Positions 56,498 through 64,000 of a stretch of 64,000 nucleotides of DNA are shown here, one piece after another. Position 1 is the first letter of the stretch. Every line of letters starts with the position of its first letter. The translations under genes and the position numbers were made by a program. The notes under the pieces are model-generated. The model ran no database searches and had not been told where the DNA came from. It was given only the letters and a program-made list of their open reading frames with translations. Origin of the DNA: Thalassobacillus sp. CUG 92003 (GTDB lineage: Bacteria > Bacillota > Bacilli > Bacillales > Halobacillaceae); NCBI RefSeq assembly GCF_013618635.1, contig NZ_JABLSJ010000001.1, forward strand, positions 496,001-560,000, read 5' to 3'.

Positions 56498-56659
56498 ATG
56501 AAAAGAATATTTGATTTATTAATATTTCCTGTAGTAGTTGTCATTATCGCTTACTTTATTTCAGGGGACTCAGGCAATTTAACTTCAGTCACAATAGGCG
56601 GGTTATTTGGCGCCGGTATTGTTGCATTAATATGGATTCGTCTTCAACGAAAAAAGTGA
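56498..56659 (+). CDS. Small two-helix membrane protein
   Basis: A 53-residue protein with helices at about residues 5–22 and 32–48 and a basic end (RLQRKK). ATG 56498 follows ATGGAGGG. It resembles the 69-residue protein at 57851 in layout. Family and function are not recognised. It begins the second accessory island. Confidence 0.65.
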   Translation: MKRIFDLLIFPVVVVIIAYFISGDSGNLTSVTIGGLFGAGIVALIWIRLQRKK

Positions 56660-56707
56660 AAATTCGACACAGGTAGATGAAAGGGTAATTTTAGATGAGT
56701 ACTCGCC

Positions 56708-56768
56708 TTCATTACATAAGTATAGGAAATATAGGGAAGGTATTTAGCTTTTTAAACTGCCGGAGCAA
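56708..56768. repeat. Island motif copy (3' half)
   Basis: TTCATTACATAAGTATAGGA and TTTAAACTGCCGGAGCA match the end of the long copy at 31279–31429 (TTTATTACATAATCGTAAGG, TTTAACTGACGGAGCAG). Confidence 0.6.
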
Positions 56769-56816
56769 GCTTGAGAAAGGATAAAAGCAAACAAAGTTGC
56801 CAGAAGGGCAATGTAA

Positions 56817-57050
56817 ATGATGGGCAAAAATAAAAAAACAACAGAGGATATTTTACGAGACACGGGGAAACTGTTTGGAACAATAAATTTAGATGAGGAT
56901 AATCAAGCTCTCCCTATATCGGGGCGATTGCTTAAAAGAGCAACTGACTGAGATGAAGGGCAAAAAGTACAGGCAGAAGTTATCAAAAAAAATGAAAAAG
57001 ATGTATGGGATTTAGATAAGTTAAAATTTGAAGTTGAAGAGGTAACTTAG
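56817..57050 (+). pseudogene. Small charged protein with an in-frame TGA
   Basis: From ATG 56817 the frame encodes 44 residues (MGKNKKTTEDILRDTGKLFG…), then TGA at 56949–56951, and continues in the same frame for 32 more charged residues (DEGQKVQAEVIKKNEKDVWD…) to TAG 57048–57050. The whole would be a 77-residue hydrophilic protein. A point mutation is the simplest reading. The family is not recognised. Confidence 0.55.
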
Positions 57051-57059
57051 AGTATTAGA

Positions 57060-57120
57060 GATTTATTTCATTGTAGATCAAATAAGTTGAAATTAAGTCT
57101 TCACGTGTCTGGGGCAATTA
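57060..57120. repeat. Island motif copy
   Basis: ATTTATTTCATTGTAGAT, identical to 31279–31296, then TTGAAATTAAGTCTTCACGT and TCTGGGGCAATTA. It precedes the GNAT pseudogene. Confidence 0.65.
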
Positions 57121-57165
57121 AAATAGAAGCTTAGGAGAAGTTTATACGGAGCTAGAGAGGAGGGG

Positions 57166-57707
57166 GTTCTCTTCGAATTCACTACTGAAAGGTTAGAAAT
57201 CAGACCTTTTAAGCGTATTGACTTACAAGATGTATTTAACATCTACAATAACGATGAGACATGCAGGTATTTATTGCACGATAAATGGACACGTGAAAAC
57301 ATGCAGCAGTTATTCGAGAAAAAATTGGAGAACTGTTCTCTCACTAAGGAATCCGCCTTAAGTCTAGCAGTAGTGGAAAGTACACACGTTATTGGTGATT
57401 TATCTGTATGGTTTACAGATGTCAAGATACGGTTGAAATTGGCTATAGTTTTTCTGCTCACTATTCAGGTAAGGGATATGCAACAGAAGCAGTTAGTCAA
57501 TTAGTGAAATATTTATTTGAAGAAGTGAAGGTGCATCGGGTCCAAGCCAACCTGGATGCGAGGAATTTGGCCTCTCAAAGGTTGTGTGAGCGAATAGGGA
57601 TGAGAAAGGAAGCGCACTTCAAACAGGATTACTGGAGTAAAGGTGAGTGGACAGACAGTATTGTATATGGAATGCTGGCTGAAGATTTGGAAAGCAGAGG
57701 AGGATAA
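57166..57707 (+). pseudogene. GNAT acetyltransferase (RimJ/RimL-like), frameshifted
   Basis: The N-terminal half (FTTERLEIRPFKRIDLQDVFNIY … VIGDLSVWFTD) reads in one frame up to about 57420. The C-terminal half with the acetyl-CoA site (EIGYSFSAHYSGKGYATEAV … HRVQANLDARNLASQRLCERIGM) reads in another from there to TAG 57705–57707. One base change near 57420 would restore a ~180-residue RimJ/RimL-type N-acetyltransferase. A ribosome-binding site GAGGAGGGGG precedes the frame, but no ATG, GTG or TTG lies in it, so the start may also be damaged. Confidence 0.82.
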
Positions 57708-57729
57708 TCGAGGGGAAAACTCAATTCAC

Positions 57730-57744
57730 CTTGAATTCAAGTCT
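57730..57744. repeat. Island motif remnant
   Basis: CTTGAATTCAAGTCT, identical to the core of the copy at 30661. The following 100 nt hold no gene. Confidence 0.4.
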
Positions 57745-57850
57745 ATAGGTCAAGACCTAAAAAAGTCCATTTGTATGCCGGTTATAACTTTCTAATTAGA
57801 TTAACACGATGCTATTAAACGATTATGAATTAGAACGGGAGTAAGACTAT

Positions 57851-58060
57851 ATGAACATAAATAAGATTTTTTACACTCAATGGAGGCTTAGCGGGTACGC
57901 TATATTCATTTTCATTGGGGGAGTGATCGGAAGTTCGTTAGTAAACCCTAGCTTAGCTAGTATATTAGGTGCACTAACAGGCTCGTTGTTATTAGTTGTT
58001 GCAAACGTTATCTACGTGATTTTCAAGAAAAAAAGAAAAGCTGAAAGAAGTGGGGCTTGA
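57851..58060 (+). CDS. Small two-helix membrane protein
   Basis: A 69-residue protein with helices at about 15–33 and 38–58, Gly- and Ser-rich between, and a basic C-terminus (FKKKRKAERSG). ATG 57851 follows GGGAGTAAG. Not recognised as a named family; similar in plan to the protein at 56498. Confidence 0.65.
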   Translation: MNINKIFYTQWRLSGYAIFIFIGGVIGSSLVNPSLASILGALTGSLLLVVANVIYVIFKKKRKAERSGA

Positions 58061-58087
58061 CACAATTTGCAAGGATGGTTGTGTTAT
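58057..58087 (+). promoter_or_regulatory. Candidate promoter
   Basis: TTGACA (58057–58062) and TGTTAT (58082–58087), spacer 19 nt, ahead of the small gene at 58192. Confidence 0.35.
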
Positions 58088-58191
58088 TATAGGGGTTGAG
58101 AAGCGAAATAAAAGAATTTTAATAGTCGTGCGGCAAAAAAATAGCCTCCTCCTGTTTATAGGGAGGGTATATTGGTTTCGGGAGGTGTATC

Positions 58192-58347
58192 ATGCAAAAG
58201 GCCATCACAGTTCATTATCAATCCGATAAAAAGAATAACGTAAGTGAGTTAAATCAACTTCTTCAAGAGGGATGGAAGGTTGTATCTCAGAGTCCAGTGG
58301 GGTTGGTTCCCATGGTTTCTTCCCTTGTTATTCTGGAGAAAAATTAG
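58192..58347 (+). CDS. Small DUF4177-like protein
   Basis: A 51-residue soluble peptide (KAITVHYQSDKKNNVSELNQ, LLQEGWKVVSQSP, then SSLVILEKN). ATG 58192 follows GGGAGGTG. The strand–helix–strand pattern with LxxLLQEGWKVV resembles the short DUF4177-type proteins, which have no known function. The frame is intact. Confidence 0.6.
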   Translation: MQKAITVHYQSDKKNNVSELNQLLQEGWKVVSQSPVGLVPMVSSLVILEKN

Positions 58348-58551
58348 GCAACCGGAGTTCGTTGAAGGAAAGGAAAACAATAGTTAAGATTACCGCCTTT
58401 TCAGAGGCAGTATGCGAATGTTTTAAAAAGCGGACCCATCGTCATAGTATGATAGTGGCGTCATCCCGCATGCCTCTAAATCTCTTTATTGAGTAAGGTA
58501 GTTAATTTAATGAACATGTTAGCATATTCTTTTGCCAAAGGAGTAGAGCGA

Positions 58552-59613
58552 ATGTGGACTCAAAGCCGATTACTTGAGCTGCTGAATATTCATCACCCTA
58601 TTATCCAAGCTGGAATGGCAGGAGGAGTGACCACACCAGAACTCGTGACTGCTGTTTCTAATGCAGGAGGTCTTGGCACTTTAGGCGCAGGGTATATGGA
58701 ACCCGAAGCCATAAGAAAGACCATTCAAGACATCAAGAACTTAACCCGACGTTCTTTTGGTGTGAATGTGTTTGTCCCAGAATTTCCTTATGCGACAGAG
58801 AAGGAAATAGGAAGAGTCAATCAGTTACTCGCACCTTTTCGGAATGAACTTGGAATAAAGGATGAAACAAAACCGCAGGTCGACGAATCACTGTTCGAAA
58901 ATCAAATTATGATAATTAAAGAACAACACGTCCCTATATGTAGTTTTACTTTTGGAATTCCCGACAAAGACATCATCCAAGACCTAAAAGATGAAGGCAT
59001 CGTTCTAATTGGAACTGCCACAACGGTAGAGGAAGCCATTCTCAATGAACAATATGGAATGGATGCCGTGGTCGCACAGGGAAGCGAAGCTGGTGGCCAC
59101 CGCGGGACATTTTCAGGCTCTTACAGTCAGTCAATGATTGGTACGATGTCACTCATTCCTCAAGTCGCAGATCAAATAAGTATTCCCGTCATCGCTGCAG
59201 GTGGAATTATGGATGGGAGAGGAGTACGGGCTTCCATGGTCCTTGGTGCTGAAGGCGTACAACTAGGAACAGCATTTGTTACGTGTAAAGAAAGTGGAGC
59301 AAAACCTCAACATAAAGAAGCCATTTTACATACTAAAGAGACAGAAACGGTTATGACTTCTTCCTTTAGCGGTAAACCAGCTAGAGGAATTCGTAATGCC
59401 TTTATTGAAAGAATGGAAGGTTATGAAAATGACCTGTTAGACTATCCCTTGCAAAACACTTTGACCAAGGGTATTCGAAAGGAAGCTGCTGTACAGAACA
59501 GATCTGAATTTATGTCACTCTGGTCCGGACAGAGCCCGCGATTAAGTCAAAGTGAATCTGCAGCTGACATTTTCCAATCCATTGTTTCACAGGCAAAAAG
59601 GATCAATAGCTAA
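58552..59613 (+). CDS. Nitronate monooxygenase
   Basis: An FMN-dependent TIM-barrel enzyme that oxidises toxic alkyl nitronates to carbonyl compounds and nitrite. The 353-residue protein has HHPIIQAGMAGGVTTPELVTAVSNAGGLG near the N-terminus and GSEAGGHRG with the catalytic His, then VIAAGGIMDGRGV for FMN phosphate. The start 58552 follows AAAGGAGT; the frame opens at 58489. FabK-type enoyl reductases share the fold, but GSEAGGHRG favours the nitronate enzyme. Confidence 0.88.
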   Translation: MWTQSRLLELLNIHHPIIQAGMAGGVTTPELVTAVSNAGGLGTLGAGYMEPEAIRKTIQDIKNLTRRSFGVNVFVPEFPYATEKEIGRVNQLLAPFRNELGIKDETKPQVDESLFENQIMIIKEQHVPICSFTFGIPDKDIIQDLKDEGIVLIGTATTVEEAILNEQYGMDAVVAQGSEAGGHRGTFSGSYSQSMIGTMSLIPQVADQISIPVIAAGGIMDGRGVRASMVLGAEGVQLGTAFVTCKESGAKPQHKEAILHTKETETVMTSSFSGKPARGIRNAFIERMEGYENDLLDYPLQNTLTKGIRKEAAVQNRSEFMSLWSGQSPRLSQSESAADIFQSIVSQAKRINS

Positions 59614-59652
59614 GAAAATGACAGCACTGTAATATAACTATGTACTTGTGTA

Positions 59653-59681
59653 AGGGACCTTCCTATTTTAGTGAGGTCCCT
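59653..59681. terminator. Hairpin between convergent genes
   Basis: AGGGACCT pairs with AGGTCCCT across a 13-nt loop, followed by TGTTT; it can serve both strands. Confidence 0.7.
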
Positions 59682-59694
59682 GTTTAAACTATTA

Positions 59695-60879
59695 TTAGTT
59701 ATCTCTTTCAAGATGAGCATCGATAATCTCTAACGCTTCCGATGGACCTCCGCAGCGTAGAAAGCTATCTTTGATCTTTTGAATGCCATGGTTATAATCT
59801 TGATTGTGGACCACCTCATGCACAGCTTCTTGTAGCATGTCTTTCGTTACGTTATTGGAAAAAATGGCATATCCAGCATGAAGTTCCGAAAGACGTGCTG
59901 CAACCATTGGTTGATCTTTATCATGGGGAAGCACGACCATAGGGACTTCATGATAGATTGCTTCATTTACACTGTTCATACCGCCATGCGTTATGAATAC
60001 ATTCGTGTGTTGCAATACATCTAACTGGGGGATATACCGTCTAATAATGAAGTGATCTGGGGCATGTTTTAACTTCTGAAAATTAGCGCGTGCCCCTGTT
60101 GCAATGACGACTTTCCCTGGAAAATCTGAAAAGGCGTCTATGCACGTATTAAAGAAATCTTCGACATTGTGCAGTATGGTTCCCATGGAAATATAAAGGA
60201 CCCTTTCGTTATCAAGTTGCTCGATTGGGAAATCATTCCCTCCTTTTCGATGGGGAAAACTGGGTCCAATAAAATGATATCCTTCACCAAACTCATTTAG
60301 ACGAGGTTGAAAGTACTCGCTCGTATATACGATCTTTTTTTCGCCCTGATTTTGCATAAACTGCAGCATATTCTTAGGAAACACGCCGTATTCCTTTTTT
60401 ATCGTATCTAAAATAGATTGACTATGTTCATTTAGCTCTAAAGATTCTCCGGCATCTGGGTGAATCGGAAGGTTTCGCATAAATTCTTCTGGTATTAAAA
60501 AGGAAGCAGAGGAAGAGAATCCGGGTACTTGTAAATAATCTCTCACTAATTCCCCTGCCCCAAAGGAATCGTAGTAAACGAAATCGAATGAGATGTCATT
60601 AGCCAACTCTCTTGTGATGGATAAGATATCTAAAGAAGTCTGCAGCATGATAGTCAATAAGGAATTGCTCGCTCCTGGACTAGCTGTATCGATTTCCGCC
60701 CCTTTTAATACATTCTCATGTAGGATGACGTTTGCGCCGACCCCTTCTATACGATCTTTGTATTCTTCAGTGGAGATATAATAAACGTTGTCTCCTCGCT
60801 CTGCAAAAGCTTTTGTTACGCCTAAGCTTGGATTGACATGTCCCTCAGCTGGAAAGTTAATGATTAAAATGTTTGCCAT
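59695..60879 (-). CDS. Macrolide-type UDP-glycosyltransferase (GT1, YjiC-like)
   Basis: A 394-residue GT-B glycosyltransferase. The N-terminal acceptor domain starts ILIINFPAEGHVNPSLG, with the catalytic His in GHVNP, and the C-terminal donor domain has VLYISMGTI and the UDP-sugar signature FITHGGMNSVNEAIYHEVPMVVLPHDKDQ. Relatives glucosylate macrolides, flavonoids or other hydroxylated small molecules. RBS GAGGGGAT on the minus strand. It stands alone and may be a detoxification gene. Confidence 0.9.
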   Translation of the reverse strand: MANILIINFPAEGHVNPSLGVTKAFAERGDNVYYISTEEYKDRIEGVGANVILHENVLKGAEIDTASPGASNSLLTIMLQTSLDILSITRELANDISFDFVYYDSFGAGELVRDYLQVPGFSSSASFLIPEEFMRNLPIHPDAGESLELNEHSQSILDTIKKEYGVFPKNMLQFMQNQGEKKIVYTSEYFQPRLNEFGEGYHFIGPSFPHRKGGNDFPIEQLDNERVLYISMGTILHNVEDFFNTCIDAFSDFPGKVVIATGARANFQKLKHAPDHFIIRRYIPQLDVLQHTNVFITHGGMNSVNEAIYHEVPMVVLPHDKDQPMVAARLSELHAGYAIFSNNVTKDMLQEAVHEVVHNQDYNHGIQKIKDSFLRCGGPSEALEIIDAHLERDN

Positions 60880-61120
60880 AGGTAATCCCCTCTACATTGG
60901 ATTTTGAGTAGATCATACAATGACGAGAAAAACTGCGTATCTTGAAAAGGCTGGTCATATCAAAACCACAGTAATTGCAACTTAGAGGAATTGTTTCATA
61001 TAGGGATGAGAAAAACCAAGAGAGTTCACCGAAACGTAACAAATTAGTTTAACCGATTTAAATATGATTGAAGGTTCAAGCTTACGAGGATATTATGGGG
61101 ACTTTATGGTACAAGAGTTT

Positions 61121-61246
61121 AGGTTGGCTGGGAAATAACTCGCTTTCCTGCGGGGAACCGGCAAGCCTCCTCGATCGCTTCGCTCCCTGTGGGGTCTTGC
61201 CAAGCTTCTTTTTCCCGCGGGAGTCTCGTCATTTCCCAGCCAACCT
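61121..61246. repeat. Palindromic interspersed element, copy B
   Basis: A 126-bp element with a perfect 16-bp inverted repeat at its ends (AGGTTGGCTGGGAAAT at 61121–61136, complement at 61231–61246). Its inside (AACTCGCTTTCCTGCGGGG … GTGGGGTCTTGCC) matches the first part of copy A at 19213. It codes for nothing. The rest of 60880–61325 shows no gene. Confidence 0.88.
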
Positions 61247-61331
61247 ATCTTATTTGAGTGGAAGGTATCTTCATTGATGTAGAATTAATATGAATAAGAA
61301 ACTTACCAAAGGGGAGTAAGGGGGAGTGGCA

Positions 61332-61758
61332 TTGAACAAGTTGACCGAAGGGGTAATCCAAATCACAACAAGTATTTGTGCTGCTTTAGTTGTCAGCCTT
61401 TATTTCTATTCGCGCGGCAGCGAAGAATATACAATGTTAGTATTTTTAATTGCTTTTTTTTATTTTTGCGGTTAGCGGAGTGATTGTTAAGATGATGTAC
61501 AATTGGATTCATTGGAGAAACCGATACATAACAAATTTTTACATGTATATGTTAGTTGGAGCTATAATTTTGGTTTTACTTTCATATATCCCATCAATTT
61601 ACTCCATTATCTTTGAAGATTTTACCGTTCAGGGATTTATATCATCTTCTTCACTAATAGGTTTTCTAAAAACGATTGGCGCTGGTGCTATGTGTGGACT
61701 AATTTTTTATCACATTTATCTCGGGCTCATTAGGTTGTTAGGCAGGTTGGAAATTTAA
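61332..61758 (+). pseudogene. Four-helix membrane protein split at a T8 tract
   Basis: TTG 61332 (or GTG 61326), after GGGGGAG, opens a frame (NKLTEGVIQITTSICAALVV … MLVFLIAF) that stops at TAG just after eight consecutive T (about 61454–61461). Shifting one base in that tract joins it to the frame that runs from 61450 to TAA 61758 (IFAVSGVIVKMMYNWIHW … GLIRLLGRLEI). The result is a ~141-residue protein with about four membrane helices, of unknown family. Confidence 0.7.
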
Positions 61759-61794
61759 CATGTAATTAAAAGTAAGGTTAGGAGAGAAAACTTT

Positions 61795-62709
61795 ATGATT
61801 AAACCATCTCCCTTAAAAGCGGGTGATCGCGTAGCCATTATTGCACCGGCCGGACCACCAGACAAAGAGCACCTGATTCAGGGAAAACGTATATTAGAAA
61901 AAATGGGTCTTGAAGTCGTCATTGGACGGCACGTGTTCGATATGGATATGGAGGAAGATCTTGCAGCTCTCGATCAAAAGCGACTTGATGACTTGCATGA
62001 GGCCTTTTGTAATCCTGATATACGTGGGATTTTTTGCGCAAATGGAGGATTTGGGTCAGCAAAAATTGCTCCCATGATCGATTACGAAAAGATACAACGT
62101 AACCCTAAAATATTCTGGGGGTACAGCGACATTACATACTTGCTTAATGCTATTCAAAAAAACAGTGACCTGGTGACTTTCCACGGTCCGATGGTAGCAT
62201 CTGATCTGAATGACGAACATAGAACAAGCGAGACAGAATCCTTGTTTTCACATTTGTTTACGGGCGAATGCATAACTTATGATGCTCACACATCGCCGCT
62301 TAACACGCTAGCTCACGGCACAGGAGCAGGACAGGTAGTAGGAGGAAATCTGACACTCCTCACCAATGGGGTGGGAACGCCTTATCAGGTGGACGCAAAC
62401 GGGGCGATTCTCCTCATTGAGGAAGTTGCAGAACCAGCGTTCCGTGTCGATTTGATGCTTACTCATCTCAAACAGGCAGGGGTGTTTGATGAGGTTCAAG
62501 GTGTAGTCTTAGGCCATGTCCAAGTGGAACCAGACGAATATGCGAGGTTAAGAAAAGTGCTTCAACATTTCTTCTCTCATGCGTCATTCCCGGTTGTGGA
62601 ACATTTCCCCTTTGGCCACAGTCAGCCAAACTATGGGGTGCCGCTGGGAGTAAACGCGAAACTCACTACTTCGCCGCCTCAATTGGTGATTGATTCAGGT
62701 GTAATGTGA
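61795..62709 (+). CDS. Muramoyltetrapeptide LD-carboxypeptidase (S66)
   Basis: Cuts the L–D bond to release the terminal D-Ala of tetrapeptides in cell-wall recycling; relatives (MccF) inactivate microcin-like peptides. The 304-residue cytoplasmic protein has the S66 triad: Ser111 in GYSDIT, Glu in LLIEEVAEP and His in FGHSQPNYGVPLG. RBS TTAGGAGAG. No peptide permease is adjacent, so either the recycling or the self-protection role is possible. Confidence 0.9.
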   Translation: MIKPSPLKAGDRVAIIAPAGPPDKEHLIQGKRILEKMGLEVVIGRHVFDMDMEEDLAALDQKRLDDLHEAFCNPDIRGIFCANGGFGSAKIAPMIDYEKIQRNPKIFWGYSDITYLLNAIQKNSDLVTFHGPMVASDLNDEHRTSETESLFSHLFTGECITYDAHTSPLNTLAHGTGAGQVVGGNLTLLTNGVGTPYQVDANGAILLIEEVAEPAFRVDLMLTHLKQAGVFDEVQGVVLGHVQVEPDEYARLRKVLQHFFSHASFPVVEHFPFGHSQPNYGVPLGVNAKLTTSPPQLVIDSGVM

Positions 62710-62832
62710 ATTTGGTTTCAGCTTTCAAGTACTGCTTGAGTTCGAAGAGACCACTTTTTCAAGTAATAGTTGATAGGATTCATGTTGTCTGCACGTTACA
62801 CTAAGAACAACTAAACGAAAGAGGTGGTAAAG

Positions 62833-63765
62833 TTGTTTGATATGAAAAAAGTGGGAAAACAAATTGCTGATTTGAGAAAGGAAAAAAATATTACGCAGAT
62901 GGCTCTGGCAGATCTTTTAGGTGTAAGTTTTCAAGCCGTCAGTAACTGGGAACGAGGTCATACTATGCCGGATATATCTAAACTTCCGGAACTCTCGAAA
63001 GAATTTGGTGTCAGTATCGATGCTATTTTAGACGATAGTAAAGGGACAAAAGTAGTCACTCAGTTAATCGAGGACGGATCACTGCAAGGTTCAGGCCCAA
63101 TTGAGAAAGAAGAGCTTATTCATGCTGCACCCATAATAACGACAACTCAGGCAGAGAAGGTTTATCAAAATATCGATAGTGAATTGGATCCGCAAGAAAT
63201 ATCCATGATGTCACCTTACATTAGCCAAGATTCGATCGATGAACTGGCAAAGAAAGAATTTAATAAGCGAGGGGTTAAAGGGCTATCCACATTTGCCTCT
63301 TATATAAGTCAAGAAGTGATGGAGGAATGTGCAAAGGAAGCGTTTGAGCGAAGTGGACTTGAACGCTTTCCAATCGTAGCTCCATTTATCAGTCAAGACC
63401 TCATTGATGAGTGTGCGAAAGAAGAATATCAATTAAAAGGAGTGAAAGGTTTAGCGTCAATGGCTCCTTTTATCAGCAAAGAGGTTCTTGAAGAATGCAT
63501 AAAGCAGGAGTATGAAAAGAATGGGTTAGCGGGCTTATCGTCTATTGCCCCTTTTGTTAGTGAACGTACGTTAAATGATTGTGTGAAAGATAGTTACAAT
63601 GTAAATGGTATTTCCTCCATCGTTTCATTAGCTCCTTTTGTAAAAAAAGAGCTCTTAAATGAACTGGCTTTAGATGCAATTTCAAAACAAGGGATTGGGG
63701 AAATCTCTTCAATTATGCCTTATATAGATCATAACTTGATTAAGGATAGTAAGGGGGTACTATGA
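62833..63765 (+). CDS. XRE-family regulator with C-terminal 28-residue repeats
   Basis: A 310-residue protein. The N-terminal helix-turn-helix (about 1–62: GKQIADLRKEKNITQMALADLLGVSFQAVSNWERG) is a Cro/C1-type DNA-binding domain. From about residue 125 come six to seven repeats of 28 residues with the pattern (A/S)P(F/Y)(I/V)S-xx-(L/V)(I/L)-(D/E)ECAK-xxY-xxxG(V/L)xGLxS(I/M), likely two helices each, forming a solenoid. TTG 62833 is favoured by GAGGTGG; GTG 62824 and ATG 62842 are alternatives. The ligand or partner and the target genes are unknown. Confidence 0.85.
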   Translation: MFDMKKVGKQIADLRKEKNITQMALADLLGVSFQAVSNWERGHTMPDISKLPELSKEFGVSIDAILDDSKGTKVVTQLIEDGSLQGSGPIEKEELIHAAPIITTTQAEKVYQNIDSELDPQEISMMSPYISQDSIDELAKKEFNKRGVKGLSTFASYISQEVMEECAKEAFERSGLERFPIVAPFISQDLIDECAKEEYQLKGVKGLASMAPFISKEVLEECIKQEYEKNGLAGLSSIAPFVSERTLNDCVKDSYNVNGISSIVSLAPFVKKELLNELALDAISKQGIGEISSIMPYIDHNLIKDSKGVL

Positions 63766-63782
63766 ATAAAAGGTTCTCGGGG

Positions 63783-63812
63783 CGATTGTTCAATATGAGC
63801 AATCGTTTTTTC
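63783..63812 (+). terminator. Terminator of the XRE gene
   Basis: CGATTG-type stem pairing with CAATCG across TTCAATATGAG, followed by T6. Confidence 0.75.
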
Positions 63813-63932
63813 ACTAACTGCCAGGGTATAAGTAGGTCCAGAACCTAGTACTATTCAATATTTTCTTAGTTATCGTTCCAAAACAAAGTTTCTATGTACA
63901 GGCTATTTTTAATAATAAAGGAGGTTATATAA

Positions 63933-64000
63933 ATCATCTTATATAAAAGGATTGCGCTTTTTGTGCTACTCACATCAATCGTTAGTCAAATGGCAACGTT
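63933..64000 (+). CDS. Start of a membrane protein cut by the window edge
   Basis: Behind a strong AAAGGAGG (63917–63924) an open frame runs from ATC 63933 to the edge and encodes a hydrophobic N-terminus (LYKRIALFVLLTSIVSQMAT) like that of a transporter. There is no ATG, GTG or TTG at the expected distance; ATC would be the start, or the start codon is mutated. The other frames here are less protein-like. Confidence 0.3.
   Translation, partial: MILYKRIALFVLLTSIVSQMAT

Noticed and set aside
58272-58496. 74-codon frame overlapping the DUF4177-like gene
   Set aside because: No ribosome-binding site, no domain, out of frame with the better-supported gene at 58192.

Overview
The window looks like a chromosomal segment of a low-to-mid GC Bacillaceae (Firmicutes). 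The gene order of the secA–prfB–yvjA–cccB–ftsEX–ctpB–minJ and uvrBA–(yojF–bshB2)–yvlBCD–hprK–lgt–yvoD–ppaX–yvoF blocks is close to that of Bacillus subtilis. Gram-positive ribosome-binding sites, TTG/GTG starts, bacillithiol synthesis (BshB2), GlpP antitermination and HutP also fit. A sodium/pantothenate symporter and prfC (absent from B. subtilis) point to a relative such as the halophilic/alkaliphilic bacilli. The genus cannot be fixed from sequence alone.

Layout. 0–4 kb: end of an unknown gene, secA, and prfB with its programmed +1 frameshift. 4.0–4.8 kb: four tandem copies of a ~190-bp unit that carries a terminator-like hairpin. 4.9–16 kb: DUF997/panF, yvjA, cccB, ftsE–ftsX–M23 murein hydrolase, ctpB, minJ and a SEDS protein (cell wall and division), then a class I aldolase. 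17–19 kb: a 21/18-bp phased repeat, a PCYCGC lipoprotein, a copper-binding Csp-like protein and hutP. 19–21 kb: a nested palindromic repeat element and hutH. 21–25.7 kb: yjzC and a Fur-boxed siderophore ABC transporter. 25.9–28 kb: a four-PAS GGDEF protein.

28–32 kb and 56–63 kb are accessory islands. They hold many short single-gene units (kinase, DinB, small membrane proteins, GNAT, VOC, glycosyltransferase, nitronate monooxygenase, LD-carboxypeptidase, XRE regulator). Several are broken by one-base indels or stops. A degenerate intergenic motif recurs between these genes in both islands. Between them lie ctaA, a large SWIM/SNF2 helicase, prfC, LexA-boxed uvrBA, yojF–bshB2, yvlBCD, a 30-unit phased repeat array, the hprK–lgt–yvoD–ppaX–yvoF operon and the glpP–glpFK–glpD regulon.

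How the genes work together. FtsEX probably controls the adjacent M23 hydrolase. GlpP probably relieves the terminators in the glpF and glpD leaders, which share a motif. HutP probably acts on a terminator between hutP and hutH. CcpA (cre), Fur, LexA and possibly CsoR-like sites can be read from the DNA.

The least explained structures are the two phased TTATCRTCG arrays (46.6–47.3 kb and 17.2–17.3 kb) and the cassette-like intergenic motif. No CRISPR array, tRNA, rRNA, prophage or transposase gene was seen.
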